64,000 bases of DNA, from assembly GCF_019805165.1 (NCBI RefSeq), contig NZ_RWIJ01000003.1:362428-426427 (forward strand), read 5' to 3'. The notes under the pieces are model-generated. The model saw only the letters and a list, made by a program, of their open reading frames with translations, did no database searches and had not been told where the DNA came from. Of the stretch, positions 26,943 through 38,700 are shown one piece after another. Source of the DNA: Azospirillum sp. 412522. Lineage in GTDB: Bacteria > Pseudomonadota > Alphaproteobacteria > Azospirillales > Azospirillaceae. The position numbers were made by a program, and so were the translations under genes. Position 1 is the first letter of the stretch; each line of letters begins with the position of its first letter.

Positions 26943-28730
26943 TTACGCCCCCGCCCGCACCTCGTCCTCGCCGAACTGCAGCCGGCACAGCCGGGCATAG
27001 GCGCCGTCGGCGGCCAGAAGCGCCTCATGCGTGCCCTGCTCGATGATGCGGCCGCCTTCCATCACCACGATGCGGTCGGCGTTGCGCACGGTCGCCAGGC
27101 GGTGGGCAATCACCAGCGTGGTGCGCCCCTCCGTCAACCGCTCCAGCGCCGCCTGCACCAGACGTTCCGACTCGCTGTCCAGCGCGCTGGTCGCCTCATC
27201 CAGCAGCAGGATCGGCGCATCCTTCAGAAAGGCGCGGGCAAGCGCCAGACGCTGGCGCTCGCCGCCCGACAGCTTGACGCCGCGGTCGCCGATCACCGTG
27301 TCGTAGCCCTCCGGCAGCTTCGACACGAAGTCATGCGCGGCGGCGGCCTTGGCGGCGGCGATCACGTCGTCCATCCCGGCATCGAGCCGGCCGAAGCAGA
27401 TGTTCGCCCGAACCGTATCGTTGAACAGAACCGTATCCTGGCTGACGATCGACACCGCTCCGCGCAGGCTGCGCAGGGTGGCGCCGCGAACATCCTGACC
27501 GTCGATCAGCACCTCGCCCCCGGTCACGTCGTAGAGGCGCGGGATCAGGTTGAAGACGGTGGATTTCCCGGCGCCGCTGCGCCCGACCAGCGCCACGGTG
27601 CTGCCGGCCGGCACGTCGAGGTCGATGCCTTTCAGCGTGTCGGCCCCGGCCTCGTAGGAGAAGCGGACGCCGCGCAGGGCGACGGCGCCCTTGGACACGG
27701 TAAGGGGCTTCGCGCCCGGCTGCTCCAGGATGGTCGGCTGCTGGTCCAGCAGTTCGAAGATGCGCTGGGCGGCGGCCAGCCCCTCCTGCAGGGCGGCGTT
27801 CAGCGTGCCGATGGCGCGCACCGGCTGGGCCGCCATCAGCAACGCTCCGACGAAGCCGGAAAAGGCGCCGACCGACCCTTCGCCCAGCGTCATGCGATAG
27901 CCGGCGAAGGCGATCACCCCCGCAACCGCGACGCCGCCCAGCACCTCCATCATCGGATCGATGCGCGACCGGGCGCGCACCGCCTTCATGGTCAGCAGAT
28001 AGTTCTCATGGAAGGCGCGGCCGGCGCGGGCGCGCTCATAGTCTTCCAGGTTATAGGTCTTGACCATGCGCGCGCCCGACAGGCTTTCGGTCAGCAGCGA
28101 GGTCATGTCGCCCATCTGCGCCTGGGTGTCGCGGGAGACGCGGCGCAGGCGCTTGCCGATGCGCACGATCGGCACGGCGGCGATGGGGTAGATGATGAAG
28201 ACGATCAGCGACAGCAGCCAGTCCAGATAGAACATCGAGCCGACCAGTGCGATCACCGTCAGGATGTCGCGCACCAGCCCGGTCAGCGTACGGCTCAGCG
28301 CGTTGCGGATCAGGTCGACGTCGTTGATGAAGCGCGAGGTCAGCGATCCGGTCGGCGTGGCGTGCAACTGCGCCATGTCGGCGGTCTGGAGATGCGCGAA
28401 CATCGCCAGCCGGATGTCGGCGATGATGCGCTGGACGATATCGCTGGTCACCACGGTCTGGGAATAGAGCGACACCCCCTTGACGATCGTCACCGCGACG
28501 ATGGCGAGCGGGATCACCAACAGCATGCCGTGATCCTGGGCGGAGAACATGGCATAGGACTGGTCGATCAGCAGCGGATAGGCGCCGGTGGTTGCGGCCA
28601 CCACCGCCATCAGCACGAAGGACAGCAACAGCTTGCCGCGATAGGGGCGTACCCATTCGCGCCACATCCGGGCTGCCAGCCGTTCGGTCGCCGCATCCAG
28701 GCGCAGGGGCTTGCCGCTCTTGTTCGTCAC
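26943..28730 (-). CDS. MsbA-type ABC exporter (membrane and ATPase domains fused)
   Basis: 595 residues. The N-terminal half (residues 30-330) has six membrane helices of the type I exporter fold; the C-terminal half is the ATPase with GRSGAGKST, LSGGERQRLALARAFL, ILLLDEATSALD and the H-loop IAHR. It most resembles MsbA, the lipid A flippase of the inner membrane. Other exporters with this plan cannot be excluded, and no lipid A genes are adjacent. It is transcribed away from the patatin gene. Confidence 0.85.
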   Translation of the reverse strand: MTNKSGKPLRLDAATERLAARMWREWVRPYRGKLLLSFVLMAVVAATTGAYPLLIDQSYAMFSAQDHGMLLVIPLAIVAVTIVKGVSLYSQTVVTSDIVQRIIADIRLAMFAHLQTADMAQLHATPTGSLTSRFINDVDLIRNALSRTLTGLVRDILTVIALVGSMFYLDWLLSLIVFIIYPIAAVPIVRIGKRLRRVSRDTQAQMGDMTSLLTESLSGARMVKTYNLEDYERARAGRAFHENYLLTMKAVRARSRIDPMMEVLGGVAVAGVIAFAGYRMTLGEGSVGAFSGFVGALLMAAQPVRAIGTLNAALQEGLAAAQRIFELLDQQPTILEQPGAKPLTVSKGAVALRGVRFSYEAGADTLKGIDLDVPAGSTVALVGRSGAGKSTVFNLIPRLYDVTGGEVLIDGQDVRGATLRSLRGAVSIVSQDTVLFNDTVRANICFGRLDAGMDDVIAAAKAAAAHDFVSKLPEGYDTVIGDRGVKLSGGERQRLALARAFLKDAPILLLDEATSALDSESERLVQAALERLTEGRTTLVIAHRLATVRNADRIVVMEGGRIIEQGTHEALLAADGAYARLCRLQFGEDEVRAGA

Positions 28731-28906
28731 GGTCGCATCCGATCTCTTGTCCGATGGGGATGGCTTAGCCCATGGGCTTCGGCTTTGTCCACCGGTCGAG
28801 GTGGCGGTGGCGGCGACGACTGCAAGCTTCCTTTACCAATTTCATGCCATGTTGCGGATGATCAGGGCAGTGAACATCGATGCTGCCGGGGAAGGGGAGA
28901 GTGCCC

Positions 28907-29914
28907 ATGCCAAACGGAAACGGCCTGAACGGCCTCAATGGCAATGGCACGCGGCGTCCGCGCATCGGCCTTGCGCTGGGTGGCGGCGTGGCGCGCGGCT
29001 GGGCGCATATCGGGGTGCTGCGGGCACTGAAGCGCTATGGCATCGAGGCCGACATCGTGTGCGGCTCTTCGGTCGGGGCGCTGGTCGGCGGCGTCCATCT
29101 GGCGGGGAAGCTCGACACTCTGGAAGAGTGGGTGCGCACGCTGACCCGGATGAAGATCGTCGGCTATCTGGATCTGCGGTTGCGCCAGGGCGGCGGGCTG
29201 ATCAGCGGCGACCGGCTGCTGGCGGAACTTCGCCTGCATCTCGGCGACGTGCGGATCGAGGAGCTGCCATGCCCCTATGCCGCCGTCACGACCGATCTGG
29301 TGACCGGTCATGAGGTGTGGCTGCAAAGGGGCGAACTGGTCGACGCCATGCGGGCGTCCTTCTCGTTGCCGGGCGTTTTCCCGCCGGCGTCCATCGACGG
29401 GCGATGGATGATCGACGGTGCGCTGGTCAACCCGGTGCCGGTGTCGGCCTGCCGGGCGCTGGGGGCGCAGATGGTGATCGCCGTCAATCTGTCCGGCGAC
29501 ATTCTGGGCAAGGCGCGCAAACCGGGCGCCAGCGTCCCGACTGCGGCCGGTTTCGACCTGCTGCGGCTGGTGGAGGACGAAGCGCCGGGCCAGCGCCCTC
29601 CGAGCGGGATCGGCGCCCTGACACGCCGGATTTTCCGCCGGGACTATGAAGGGCCGAGCCTGTTCGGCGTGATGGTCTCGTCCCTCGGAATCGTCACCGA
29701 CCGCATCACCCGGTCGCGGTTGGCCGGCGACCCGCCGGATGTGCATATCGTGCCGCGGCTGGGCCATATCGGACTGACCGAGTTCGACCGCGCCGACGAC
29801 TGCATCCGCGAGGGCGAAGCGGCGGTGGAGCGTGTCCTGCCCGATCTGCACGACGCGCTCGCCGTTTTCGCCACCGGCCCGCGCGAATCGCCGCGCGGAC
29901 CGGTCAGGGACTGA
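28907..29914 (+). CDS. Patatin-like phospholipase/esterase (RssA/NTE type)
   Basis: 335 residues from the ATG at 28907, which has a GGGGAGA site. The patatin fold is clear: oxyanion hole LALGGGVARGWAHIG, nucleophile elbow GSSVGAL (GxSxG), and the catalytic Asp in WMIDGALVNPVPVSA (DGA). It is a cytoplasmic serine hydrolase, probably acting on lipids. An Asn/Gly-rich leader (NGNGLNGLNGNG) precedes the domain. It is divergent from the MsbA-type gene and ends 8 bp before a convergent lipoprotein gene. Confidence 0.9.
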   Translation: MPNGNGLNGLNGNGTRRPRIGLALGGGVARGWAHIGVLRALKRYGIEADIVCGSSVGALVGGVHLAGKLDTLEEWVRTLTRMKIVGYLDLRLRQGGGLISGDRLLAELRLHLGDVRIEELPCPYAAVTTDLVTGHEVWLQRGELVDAMRASFSLPGVFPPASIDGRWMIDGALVNPVPVSACRALGAQMVIAVNLSGDILGKARKPGASVPTAAGFDLLRLVEDEAPGQRPPSGIGALTRRIFRRDYEGPSLFGVMVSSLGIVTDRITRSRLAGDPPDVHIVPRLGHIGLTEFDRADDCIREGEAAVERVLPDLHDALAVFATGPRESPRGPVRD

Positions 29915-29922
29915 CGGGCTCC

Positions 29923-30105
29923 TTAGTGATCGATCGCGGTGCCCAGCGCCGCGCCGCCCAGGCCGCCGATCACAGCGCCGCGGGTGCCGTCCACCGCGTA
30001 ACCGCCGGCGGCACCGGCCGCGCCGCCAACCACGCCGCCAGTCGAGCAGGCAGTGACGGAAAGAAGCGCGAACACCGCACCGATCAGACGCAAACGGGAC
30101 ATCAT
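29923..30105 (-). CDS. Small glycine-zipper lipoprotein
   Basis: 60 residues. A signal peptide ends in the lipobox LSVTAC, so the mature chain starts at Cys and is lipid-anchored. The rest is a Gly/Ala zipper (GGVVGGAAGAAGGYAV, then AVIGGLGGAALG), typical of small envelope lipoproteins of unknown function. It has an AGGAGG site. The gene is divergent from the surface-antigen gene at 30269. Confidence 0.8.
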   Translation of the reverse strand: MMSRLRLIGAVFALLSVTACSTGGVVGGAAGAAGGYAVDGTRGAVIGGLGGAALGTAIDH

Positions 30106-30201
30106 GCAACCCTCCTTGTGTTGACTGTTCGGTCTCTAAACACGTGGGATCGCATTTTGCTTCCATCATATCCTGATCTTTTGGCGCTCGTCCTTTTGGA
30201 T

Positions 30202-30226
30202 GGAACCTCTTCCCCCTTCAAGCGTT
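30202..30226 (+). promoter_or_regulatory. EcfG-type general-stress promoter
   Basis: GGAAC at 30202-30206 and CGTT at 30223-30226, 16 bp apart: a full match to the alphaproteobacterial EcfG consensus GGAAC-N16/17-CGTT. Transcription would start near 30233, 36 bp before the ATG of the surface-antigen gene. Confidence 0.65.
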
Positions 30227-30268
30227 GACCGGACTTTGACCACGAAACGTTGACATGGGGGAATTGCT

Positions 30269-30769
30269 ATGTTCGCCATCACCAAGCGGCTGCGCGCCGC
30301 CACCATCGCGGCCACCGCGGCACTGTCCCTGGCCGCCTGTCAGACCGGAAACGGCGGCGGCATTGCCGGCATGAACACCACCGAGACCGTCGGGACGCTG
30401 GGCGGCGCCGTTGCCGGCGGTCTGCTCGGCTCCCGCTTCGGCGGCGGTGCGGGCAAGCTGGCGACCACGGCCATCGGCACTCTGGTGGGGGCCTATGCCG
30501 GCCAGCAGCTGGCCCGCCACTTCGGCCCCGCCGACCAGAACCGGGCATCGGACGCGGAGGAGCGCGCGGTCGCCAACAACCAGACCATCACCTGGAACAA
30601 CCCGCAGTCCGGCAACAGCGGCACCATCCAGCCGGTGCGCACCTACCAGGGTACCGACGGCCAGACCTGTCGCGACTACAACCATACTGTTGTGATCGAC
30701 GGCAGGACCGAAGTCGCGCGCGGTACCGCCTGCCGCCAGGCTGACGGAAGCTGGAGGCTGATGTCGTAA
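30269..30769 (+). CDS. RT0821/Lpp0805-type surface antigen lipoprotein with glycine zipper
   Basis: 166 residues. Signal peptide and lipobox (LSLAAC) at the start, then a glycine-zipper segment (GTLGGAVAGGLLGSRFGGGAGK, continuing to residue 80). The C-terminal domain (TITWNNPQSGNSGTIQPV, then TCRDYNHTVVIDG and GTACRQADGSW) is the rickettsial 17-kDa-type surface antigen fold. It is an outer-membrane lipoprotein, probably structural. An exact EcfG-type promoter lies upstream, which suggests induction under general stress. Confidence 0.88.
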   Translation: MFAITKRLRAATIAATAALSLAACQTGNGGGIAGMNTTETVGTLGGAVAGGLLGSRFGGGAGKLATTAIGTLVGAYAGQQLARHFGPADQNRASDAEERAVANNQTITWNNPQSGNSGTIQPVRTYQGTDGQTCRDYNHTVVIDGRTEVARGTACRQADGSWRLMS

Positions 30770-30888
30770 GCGTACAGCCTATCCGAATGACCGCCTCCGG
30801 GTCCTACGCCTTGCGGATGCGCGATGGTGCCGTCAAAATCAAGGAGTTCCGCCGGATGGCGGCCTGATAAGAACGGCGTGCGGGTCTT

Positions 30889-32781
30889 ATGGAGGCGGTC
30901 AGCTACATCATCCTCGTCGGATCAACCCTGCTGATCGTCAGCGTGCTGACCAGCTATCTCGCCCTGCGGGTCGGTGCGCCGCTGCTGCTGATCTTCCTCG
31001 GTATCGGCCTGCTGGCCGGCGAGGACGGGATCGGCCACATCTCCTTCAACGACGCCGGGTCCGCCTTCCTGATCGGGTCGATGGCCCTGGCGGTGATCCT
31101 GTTCGAAAGCGGCTTCGACACCAAGCTCGCCAGCTACAAGGCGGCCGCATGGCCGGCGATGACCCTGGCGACGGTGGGGGTCGCCGTCACCACCGGGGTG
31201 GTGGGGATCGCCGCCCATTACCTGATGGGGCTGGGCTGGGGCGAGGCGTTGCTGGTGGGAGCCGCCTGCAGCTCCACCGACGCGGCGGCGGTCTTCTTCC
31301 TGCTGCGCGTCGGCGGCATCACCCTGCGCGACCGTGTCCGCTCGACGCTGGAGATCGAATCGGGCAGCAACGACCCTGTCGCCATCATGCTGACCATCCT
31401 GCTGGTGGAGGCCGCGACCCATGGTCTGGCCTCCCCCGTCGCCATCGTCGGCGAACTGGTGCTGGCCTTCGCGTTGGGCGGGGTGATGGGGCTGGCCGGC
31501 GGCTGGCTGCTGGTTGCCTTCATCAACAAGGCGAATTTCGAGACCGGGCTCAATCCGGTGGTGACGCTGACCTTCGCCCTGTTCATCTTCGCCGCCACCA
31601 ATGTCCTGGGCGGCAGCGGCTATCTCGCCGTCTATGCCGCCGGGCTATACGCCGGGAACGTCAAGCTGCGCGGAGCGCTGGAGCTGCGGCGCTTCCATTC
31701 CGGGCTGACCTGGCTCAGCCAGATCGTCATGTTCGTGATGCTGGGCCTGCTCGCCACGCCGCGGGAGTTCGCCGGCATGATCCTGCCGGCGCTGGGCGTT
31801 GCGTTCGTACTGATCGTGGTCGCCCGCCCGGCCGCGGTGTGGTTGTGCCTGCTGCCCTATCGTTTCTCGGTGCGGGAGACCAGCTTCATCGCCTGGGTCG
31901 GGCTGCGCGGAGCGGTGTCGCTTCTGCTGGCGCTGGTGCCGGTGCTGGGCGGGCTGGAGAACGGGCAGATGATCTTCAACACCGCCTTCATCGTCGTGGT
32001 CGTCTCGCTGCTGGTGCAGGGATGGACCATCGGCACGATGGCGCGCGCGCTGGAGTTGATCGTTCCGCCGCGCCGCGGCCCGGTGGAGCGCGTGGAGCTC
32101 GAGCTTCCGGGCAACGCCGACCAGGAACTGGTGGCCTATACCGTCCATGCCAAGAGCCCGGCGGCACGCGGGCAGCGCATGCCGCGCTGGGCCAAGCCGT
32201 CGCTGATCATCCGGGCGGGCACGGTGGTTCCGCTGCACAAGGCGAAGCCCTTGCAGCCGGGCGACCATGTCTATCTGTTCACGCCGCAGCACCGGCTGCC
32301 TCTGATCGACAAGCTCTATGGCGGCAGCCGGGCACTCGACCAGAACGACCGGGAGTTCTACGGCGATCTGGTGCTGAGCCCCGACGCGACGGTGGAGCAG
32401 ATCGCCGAGATGTACGGCCTGCCGCTGTCGCTGCCCAATGCCCGCCTGACGCTGAGCGACCTGCTGCGCAACGAGTTCGGCGGCTCCTGCGAGCTGGGGG
32501 ACCGGGTGCGCATGGGCGGGGTCGAACTGATCGTGCGCGACATGGACGAGAGCACCATCACCTCCGTCGGCTTGGCGCTGGAGCCTGCCCGGGTGACCAG
32601 CCGGCGGCGTCCGCTCTATCAGCGGATCGCCGACATCGGCGGCCGGCTGCACGGCTGGTGGAACCAGCAGTCCTTCCGGCGCTGGAAACAGCGCGAGAAG
32701 CTGCGCGCATGCCGGCCAGCAACGCCGTCGCTGCCGGACCCCGGGCACGACGAACGGATGGAAAGCCGGACCGAGGTCTGA
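30889..32781 (+). CDS. K+/H+ antiporter, NhaP2/CvrA type
   Basis: 630 residues. Residues 1-390 form a CPA1 sodium/proton-exchanger domain with about twelve helices; the ion site SSTDAAAVFFLLR and the ESGSNDPVAIMLT block are clear. The cytoplasmic tail has a TrkA-C regulatory domain (near residues 410-480) and a CorC/HlyC-type transporter-associated domain (LVLSPDATVEQIAEMYGLPL onward). This layout is that of CvrA/NhaP2, which exports K+ and helps in osmotic and pH balance. It ends 7 bp before the convergent permease gene. Confidence 0.92.
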   Translation: MEAVSYIILVGSTLLIVSVLTSYLALRVGAPLLLIFLGIGLLAGEDGIGHISFNDAGSAFLIGSMALAVILFESGFDTKLASYKAAAWPAMTLATVGVAVTTGVVGIAAHYLMGLGWGEALLVGAACSSTDAAAVFFLLRVGGITLRDRVRSTLEIESGSNDPVAIMLTILLVEAATHGLASPVAIVGELVLAFALGGVMGLAGGWLLVAFINKANFETGLNPVVTLTFALFIFAATNVLGGSGYLAVYAAGLYAGNVKLRGALELRRFHSGLTWLSQIVMFVMLGLLATPREFAGMILPALGVAFVLIVVARPAAVWLCLLPYRFSVRETSFIAWVGLRGAVSLLLALVPVLGGLENGQMIFNTAFIVVVVSLLVQGWTIGTMARALELIVPPRRGPVERVELELPGNADQELVAYTVHAKSPAARGQRMPRWAKPSLIIRAGTVVPLHKAKPLQPGDHVYLFTPQHRLPLIDKLYGGSRALDQNDREFYGDLVLSPDATVEQIAEMYGLPLSLPNARLTLSDLLRNEFGGSCELGDRVRMGGVELIVRDMDESTITSVGLALEPARVTSRRRPLYQRIADIGGRLHGWWNQQSFRRWKQREKLRACRPATPSLPDPGHDERMESRTEV

Positions 32782-32788
32782 GGAGGGC

Positions 32789-34462
32789 CTATCCCTGATG
32801 CCCGGGCCGGGAGGCAGCGATGGTGCGGCTGAGATAGATGACCGGCGCCAGCCCGACCAGCACGATCACCAGGGCGGGCAGGGCGGCATCGTCCAGCCGC
32901 TCGGTGGAGGCCATGCGGAAGGCTTCGATCGCCAGCGTGTCGAAGTTGAAGGGCCGCAGGATCATCGTCGCCGGCAACTCCTTCGTGATGTCGACGAAGA
33001 CCAGCATGGCGGCGCTGAGCAGGCTGGGGCGCAGCAGCGGCAGGTGGACCCGGCGCAGCACCTGCCAGGGCGTGTGGCCGAGCGAGCGCGCCGCCCCTTC
33101 CAGATTGGGGCCGATCTTGGCGAATCCGGATTCCAGCGGCCCATAGGCGACGACGAAGAAGCGGATCAGATAGCCGTAGAGGATGCCGGCGATGGTGGTG
33201 CCGAGGATCACGCCCATCGGCCAGCCGGTCCAGTCGCCCGTCAGCCCGACCGTGATGAGGATGCCGACGGCGATGACCGTCCCCGGCGTGGCGTAGCCGA
33301 GCGAAGCGAGGCGGGCGGCTCCGCTGGCGAAACCGCTACGGTCGTGGCGAACGCCATGGACCACCATCAGCGCCACCGCAACAACCAGGACCGCACCGCT
33401 GGCGCCGAGGATGAAGGTGTTTACCGTCAGGTCGGTGAAGCGGGCGAGCGTCAGCTCCGTCCCGCCGCGCAGGATCATCCGGACCAGCACCGCGCCCGGC
33501 AGCAGGAAGCCGAACAGCACCGGCGTCAGGCAGACGATCCAGGCTAAAACCGTGCCGCGCGCCGACAGGCGCGGGGCGGGCAGGGCGCGGTAGCGGCCGG
33601 TGGTCTGGTGGAAGCGCATCCTGCCGCGCGACAGCCGCTCCAGCCCGACCAGCGCCAGCACCACCAGAAGCAGCACGGCGGCAAGCTGTGCCGCGGCGGC
33701 GGGGTCGCCCAGCGCGAACCAAGTGCGGTAGATGCCGACGGTGAAGGTGTCGATGCCGAAGTAGCGGACCGCGCCGAAGTCCGCCAAGGTCTCCATCAGC
33801 GCGTAGCCGACGCCGGTGACCAGAGCCGGGCGGGCCAGCGGCAGGGCCACGCGGCGGAAGGCTCCGAAGGCGGAGCAGCCCAGCGTGCGGCTGGCTTCCA
33901 GCACGCAGACCGACTGTTCGAGGAAGGCGGCGCGGGTCAGCACATAGACGTAGGGGTACAGCACCGACGACAGCACCAGCCCGGTGCCCCAGGCGGTGTG
34001 GATCTCCGGGAACCAGTAATCGCCCCGGCGCCAGCCGAAGGTGGCGCGCAGGAAGGATTGCAGCGGTCCGGCGAACTGCAGGAAATCGGTGTAGGTATAG
34101 GCGAGCACATAGGCCGGCATGGCCAGCGGCAGCAGCAGCACCCATTGCAGGACCCCGCGGCCGCGGAAGTCGTGCATGGTGACGGTCCAAGCGCAGGCGA
34201 CGCCGGTCACCAGCGTCACGGCGCCGACGATGCCCAGCAGGATCAGGGTGTTGAGGATATAGCCGGGAAGCACCGTCCGCGCCATGTGCCCCCAAAGCTC
34301 GGTGGAGACGCCGGCCGACTGGACGAAGACGGCGAGGATCGGCAGGGCGATCAGCAGCGCGAGGACCAGGGCGGACAGGCCCGTGAGGCCGATGCGCGGC
34401 CACAGGCGACGGAGGGAGAAGGACGGGGAGCCGGGGGACTTCGCGTCGGTCGCCATCGCCAT
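32789..34462 (-). CDS. Ferric-iron ABC transporter permease (FbpB family)
   Basis: 557 residues, about twelve helices in two repeated binding-protein-dependent permease domains (residues 60-270 and 340-550), as in FbpB/SfuB. EAA-type loops are visible (LEASRTLGCSAFGAFRRVALPLARPA and LEGAARSLGHTPWQVLRRVHLPLLRP), which contact the ATPase. The likely start is the ATG at 34462; a longer reading to 34480 is possible. It stands alone, about 6 kb from the iron-binding protein and ATPase genes and on the opposite strand. It may be their missing partner. Confidence 0.88.
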   Translation of the reverse strand: MAMATDAKSPGSPSFSLRRLWPRIGLTGLSALVLALLIALPILAVFVQSAGVSTELWGHMARTVLPGYILNTLILLGIVGAVTLVTGVACAWTVTMHDFRGRGVLQWVLLLPLAMPAYVLAYTYTDFLQFAGPLQSFLRATFGWRRGDYWFPEIHTAWGTGLVLSSVLYPYVYVLTRAAFLEQSVCVLEASRTLGCSAFGAFRRVALPLARPALVTGVGYALMETLADFGAVRYFGIDTFTVGIYRTWFALGDPAAAAQLAAVLLLVVLALVGLERLSRGRMRFHQTTGRYRALPAPRLSARGTVLAWIVCLTPVLFGFLLPGAVLVRMILRGGTELTLARFTDLTVNTFILGASGAVLVVAVALMVVHGVRHDRSGFASGAARLASLGYATPGTVIAVGILITVGLTGDWTGWPMGVILGTTIAGILYGYLIRFFVVAYGPLESGFAKIGPNLEGAARSLGHTPWQVLRRVHLPLLRPSLLSAAMLVFVDITKELPATMILRPFNFDTLAIEAFRMASTERLDDAALPALVIVLVGLAPVIYLSRTIAASRPGHQG

Positions 34463-34577
34463 ACGGAAACATCCTCGCATCGGTTCAAAAAGGAGGGCGG
34501 TTCAAAAAAGAAGGCAGCGCTTGCTCCCTGTCAGGGGGCAAGCGCCGCCGGTACTCTAACCTATATGCGAACCGTTA

Positions 34578-36404
<1,827 letters not shown>

Positions 36405-36459
36405 GGAGCCTTGGTCTCGCAATGGCACCCCCGACACGCAGCACCTCGCCGCAAACAAC

Positions 36460-36488
36460 AAAAAGGCCCGCCGAAGAAATCGGTGGGC
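36460..36488 (-). terminator. Terminator-like hairpin inside the typA leader
   Basis: On the minus strand GCCCACCGA pairs with TCGGCGGGC (eight of nine pairs) and is followed by CTTTTTG. It lies between the typA promoter and start codon, about 20 nt into the transcript and 56 nt before the ATG, so it could act as an attenuator. Confidence 0.6.
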
Positions 36489-36513
36489 GCTGTCGGGGAA
36501 ACTGTTGCGGCGC

Positions 36514-36541
36514 AATATATGGATCTGTGGAAAAAACGCAA
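36514..36541 (-). promoter_or_regulatory. Sigma70-type promoter of typA
   Basis: On the minus strand TTGCGT (36541-36536), 16 bp, TATATT (36519-36514). Transcription would start near 36507, about 100 nt before the ATG. Confidence 0.6.
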
Positions 36542-36613
36542 GCGCCGTGCCCTTTGGTCTAGGGCGAATTTCCGGGATGGAGCCATGCGTCAATGGGCCC
36601 TACATTGGGGACG

Positions 36614-38617
36614 ATGATCCGCTTCGCTTCCGCTTCCCGCCGCCGGGCGGCCGCTGCAACCAGGATTGCAGCCGTTCCGCCCAAGGCCCCGATCGCCGCG
36701 CCGCTCGTCGCCGCCCTGCTGTTGCTGGGGCCGGCGGGTGCCGCGCTTTCCCAGGATTCTCCCCCAGACAGCATCCCCGGCGCCGTGCCCGCTGTGCCTC
36801 CGGAGAGCGTCCTGCCGGATGAGGAGGTGAGGCCGGCCGGCATCACCTATGAGGTGGACATTACAGGGGTCGAGGATGACGGCCTGCGCGGCACGCTGCG
36901 CGACGCCTCCACACTGGTGGAGTTGAAGGACGATCATCCGCCCTCGCTGATCGGGCTGGAACGGCGCGCCGACAGCGACCGCGACCGCCTGCAGACGGCG
37001 CTGCGCTCCGCCGGCTACTACGACGCCAAGCTGGACATCCGCATCGACGATCCCGCGGCGACGGGCTCCCTGCCCGCGGGGGGAGAGGCGCCGCCGGTCA
37101 AGGTGACGGTCGCGGTGACGCCGGGACCGCTCTACCATATCAAGACGGTGACGGTGCGAGGCGCTGGCGGCTCCAGCCTGCCGAAGGAAGTCGCGACCGA
37201 CGATCTCGGCCTCGTGGCCGGCGCGCCCGCGGTGGCGCAGAAGGTGTTGGACGCCGAATCGGAACTGGTCGGCCGGCTGAGCAAGCGCGGTTATGCCTTC
37301 GCCAAGGCATCCGACCGCGAGGTGGTGGTCGACCATTCCGACCGCAAGATGGACGTCGCCTATACCGTCGATCCCGGCCCGCTCACCCGCTATGGCGCTA
37401 CCCGGATCGAGGGGCTGGAGCAGGTCGACGAGGATCTGGTGCGCGGGCGCCTCGCCTGGAAGGAGGGGCAGGTCTTCGATCCGGCCGCCACCGATCGGGC
37501 GCGCCAGGACATCGCCGCCCTCCAGGTCTTCGACACCGTCCGCGTGCGGATGGCGGACGAGCCGGGGCCGGACGGTGTGACCCCGGTGATCGTCACGGTC
37601 AGCGAGCGCAAGCGCCGCTTCATCGGCGGCGGCGTCACTTACTCGACCCAGGACGGGCTGGGCGCCAATGCCTACTGGGGCCATCGCAACCTGTTCGGCG
37701 GGGCGGAGCAGCTGCGCGTCGGCGTCGATGTCGGGCGCGTCGCCGGATCGTCCGGCGGCAGCTCCAGCAAGGGCAACGACCTGCCGGACCTGCGCTTCAG
37801 CGTCAATTTCCGCAAGCCCGACTTCCTGGCGGTGAAGCAGTCGCTGGTGGTCAATTTCGCCGTGGTCAACGACCAACCCCCGGCCTACAGCCGCGTCGCC
37901 TCGGAACTGACGGTCAAGCTGGAACGGCCGCTGACCGACCAGCTGACCGTCAGCTACGGCCTGACCGGCGAGCGCGGGCGGGTCAGGACGGAGGACGCCA
38001 CCTACCAGACCTCCTTCATCGGCGTGCCGCTGGGGGCGGCCTGGAACGGCACGGACAATCTGCTGAACCCGACCTCCGGGCAGCGGGCGTCCTTGCAGGT
38101 GACGCCCTGGTTCCGGGTCGGCGGCGACACCAAGTCGCCCTTCACCTCGGTGCTGTTCAACGGCTCCACCTATTACGACCTCGGCAAGGACGGGAACTAT
38201 GTCGCCGCGGCTCGGGTCGGGCTGGGCAGCATCCTCGGCACCTCGCTGACCGACATACCGCCGGACCACCGCTTCTATGCCGGCGGCGGCGGATCGGTGC
38301 GCGGCTATGGCTTCCAGAAGGCGGGGCCGCGCGACCGCTACGACGACCCGGTCGGCGGCCGGTCGCTGTTCGAGATCGGCGCGGAGCTGCGCATCAAGGT
38401 GACGGAGAGCATCGGCGTCGTGCCGTTCGTCGATGCCGGCACGGTCTACGATTCGGCCTATCCCGACTTCAGCGAGCCGCTGCGCGTCGGCGCCGGGCTG
38501 GGCCTGCGCTACTACACCGATTTCGGCCCGCTGCGGGTGGATGTCGGCGTCCCCCTCAACCCCGCCAGCGGCGATTCGCGCTGGCAGCTGTATCTCAGCC
38601 TGGGGCAGGCGTTCTGA
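36614..38617 (+). CDS. tamA: Outer-membrane translocation module TamA (Omp85 family)
   Basis: 667 residues from the ATG at 36614, with a signal peptide ([17 protein letters not shown]). The N-terminal half has three POTRA domains (for example [18 protein letters not shown] and [16 protein letters not shown]); the C-terminal half is a 16-strand barrel ending in [10 protein letters not shown], with the Omp85 motif [10 protein letters not shown]. With TamB it moves lipids and helps insert some outer-membrane proteins. It is followed directly by tamB. Confidence 0.93.
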   Translation: MIRFASASRRRAAAATRIAAVPPKAPIAAPLVAALLLLGPAGAALSQDSPPDSIPGAVPAVPPESVLPDEEVRPAGITYEVDITGVEDDGLRGTLRDASTLVELKDDHPPSLIGLERRADSDRDRLQTALRSAGYYDAKLDIRIDDPAATGSLPAGGEAPPVKVTVAVTPGPLYHIKTVTVRGAGGSSLPKEVATDDLGLVAGAPAVAQKVLDAESELVGRLSKRGYAFAKASDREVVVDHSDRKMDVAYTVDPGPLTRYGATRIEGLEQVDEDLVRGRLAWKEGQVFDPAATDRARQDIAALQVFDTVRVRMADEPGPDGVTPVIVTVSERKRRFIGGGVTYSTQDGLGANAYWGHRNLFGGAEQLRVGVDVGRVAGSSGGSSSKGNDLPDLRFSVNFRKPDFLAVKQSLVVNFAVVNDQPPAYSRVASELTVKLERPLTDQLTVSYGLTGERGRVRTEDATYQTSFIGVPLGAAWNGTDNLLNPTSGQRASLQVTPWFRVGGDTKSPFTSVLFNGSTYYDLGKDGNYVAAARVGLGSILGTSLTDIPPDHRFYAGGGGSVRGYGFQKAGPRDRYDDPVGGRSLFEIGAELRIKVTESIGVVPFVDAGTVYDSAYPDFSEPLRVGAGLGLRYYTDFGPLRVDVGVPLNPASGDSRWQLYLSLGQAF

Positions 38618-38700
38618 TGGCGCAATTTCGTCCCAATCCTTCGGGACGATGACCGTTTATTGCGGTTGAGACAACGGTGGCGCTGGTGAAAGGGTCTGGT

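Noticed and set aside
36405..36593. 63-residue N-terminal extension of TypA
   Set aside because: It would be translated through the leader terminator and lacks family similarity; TypA normally starts MNLRN.
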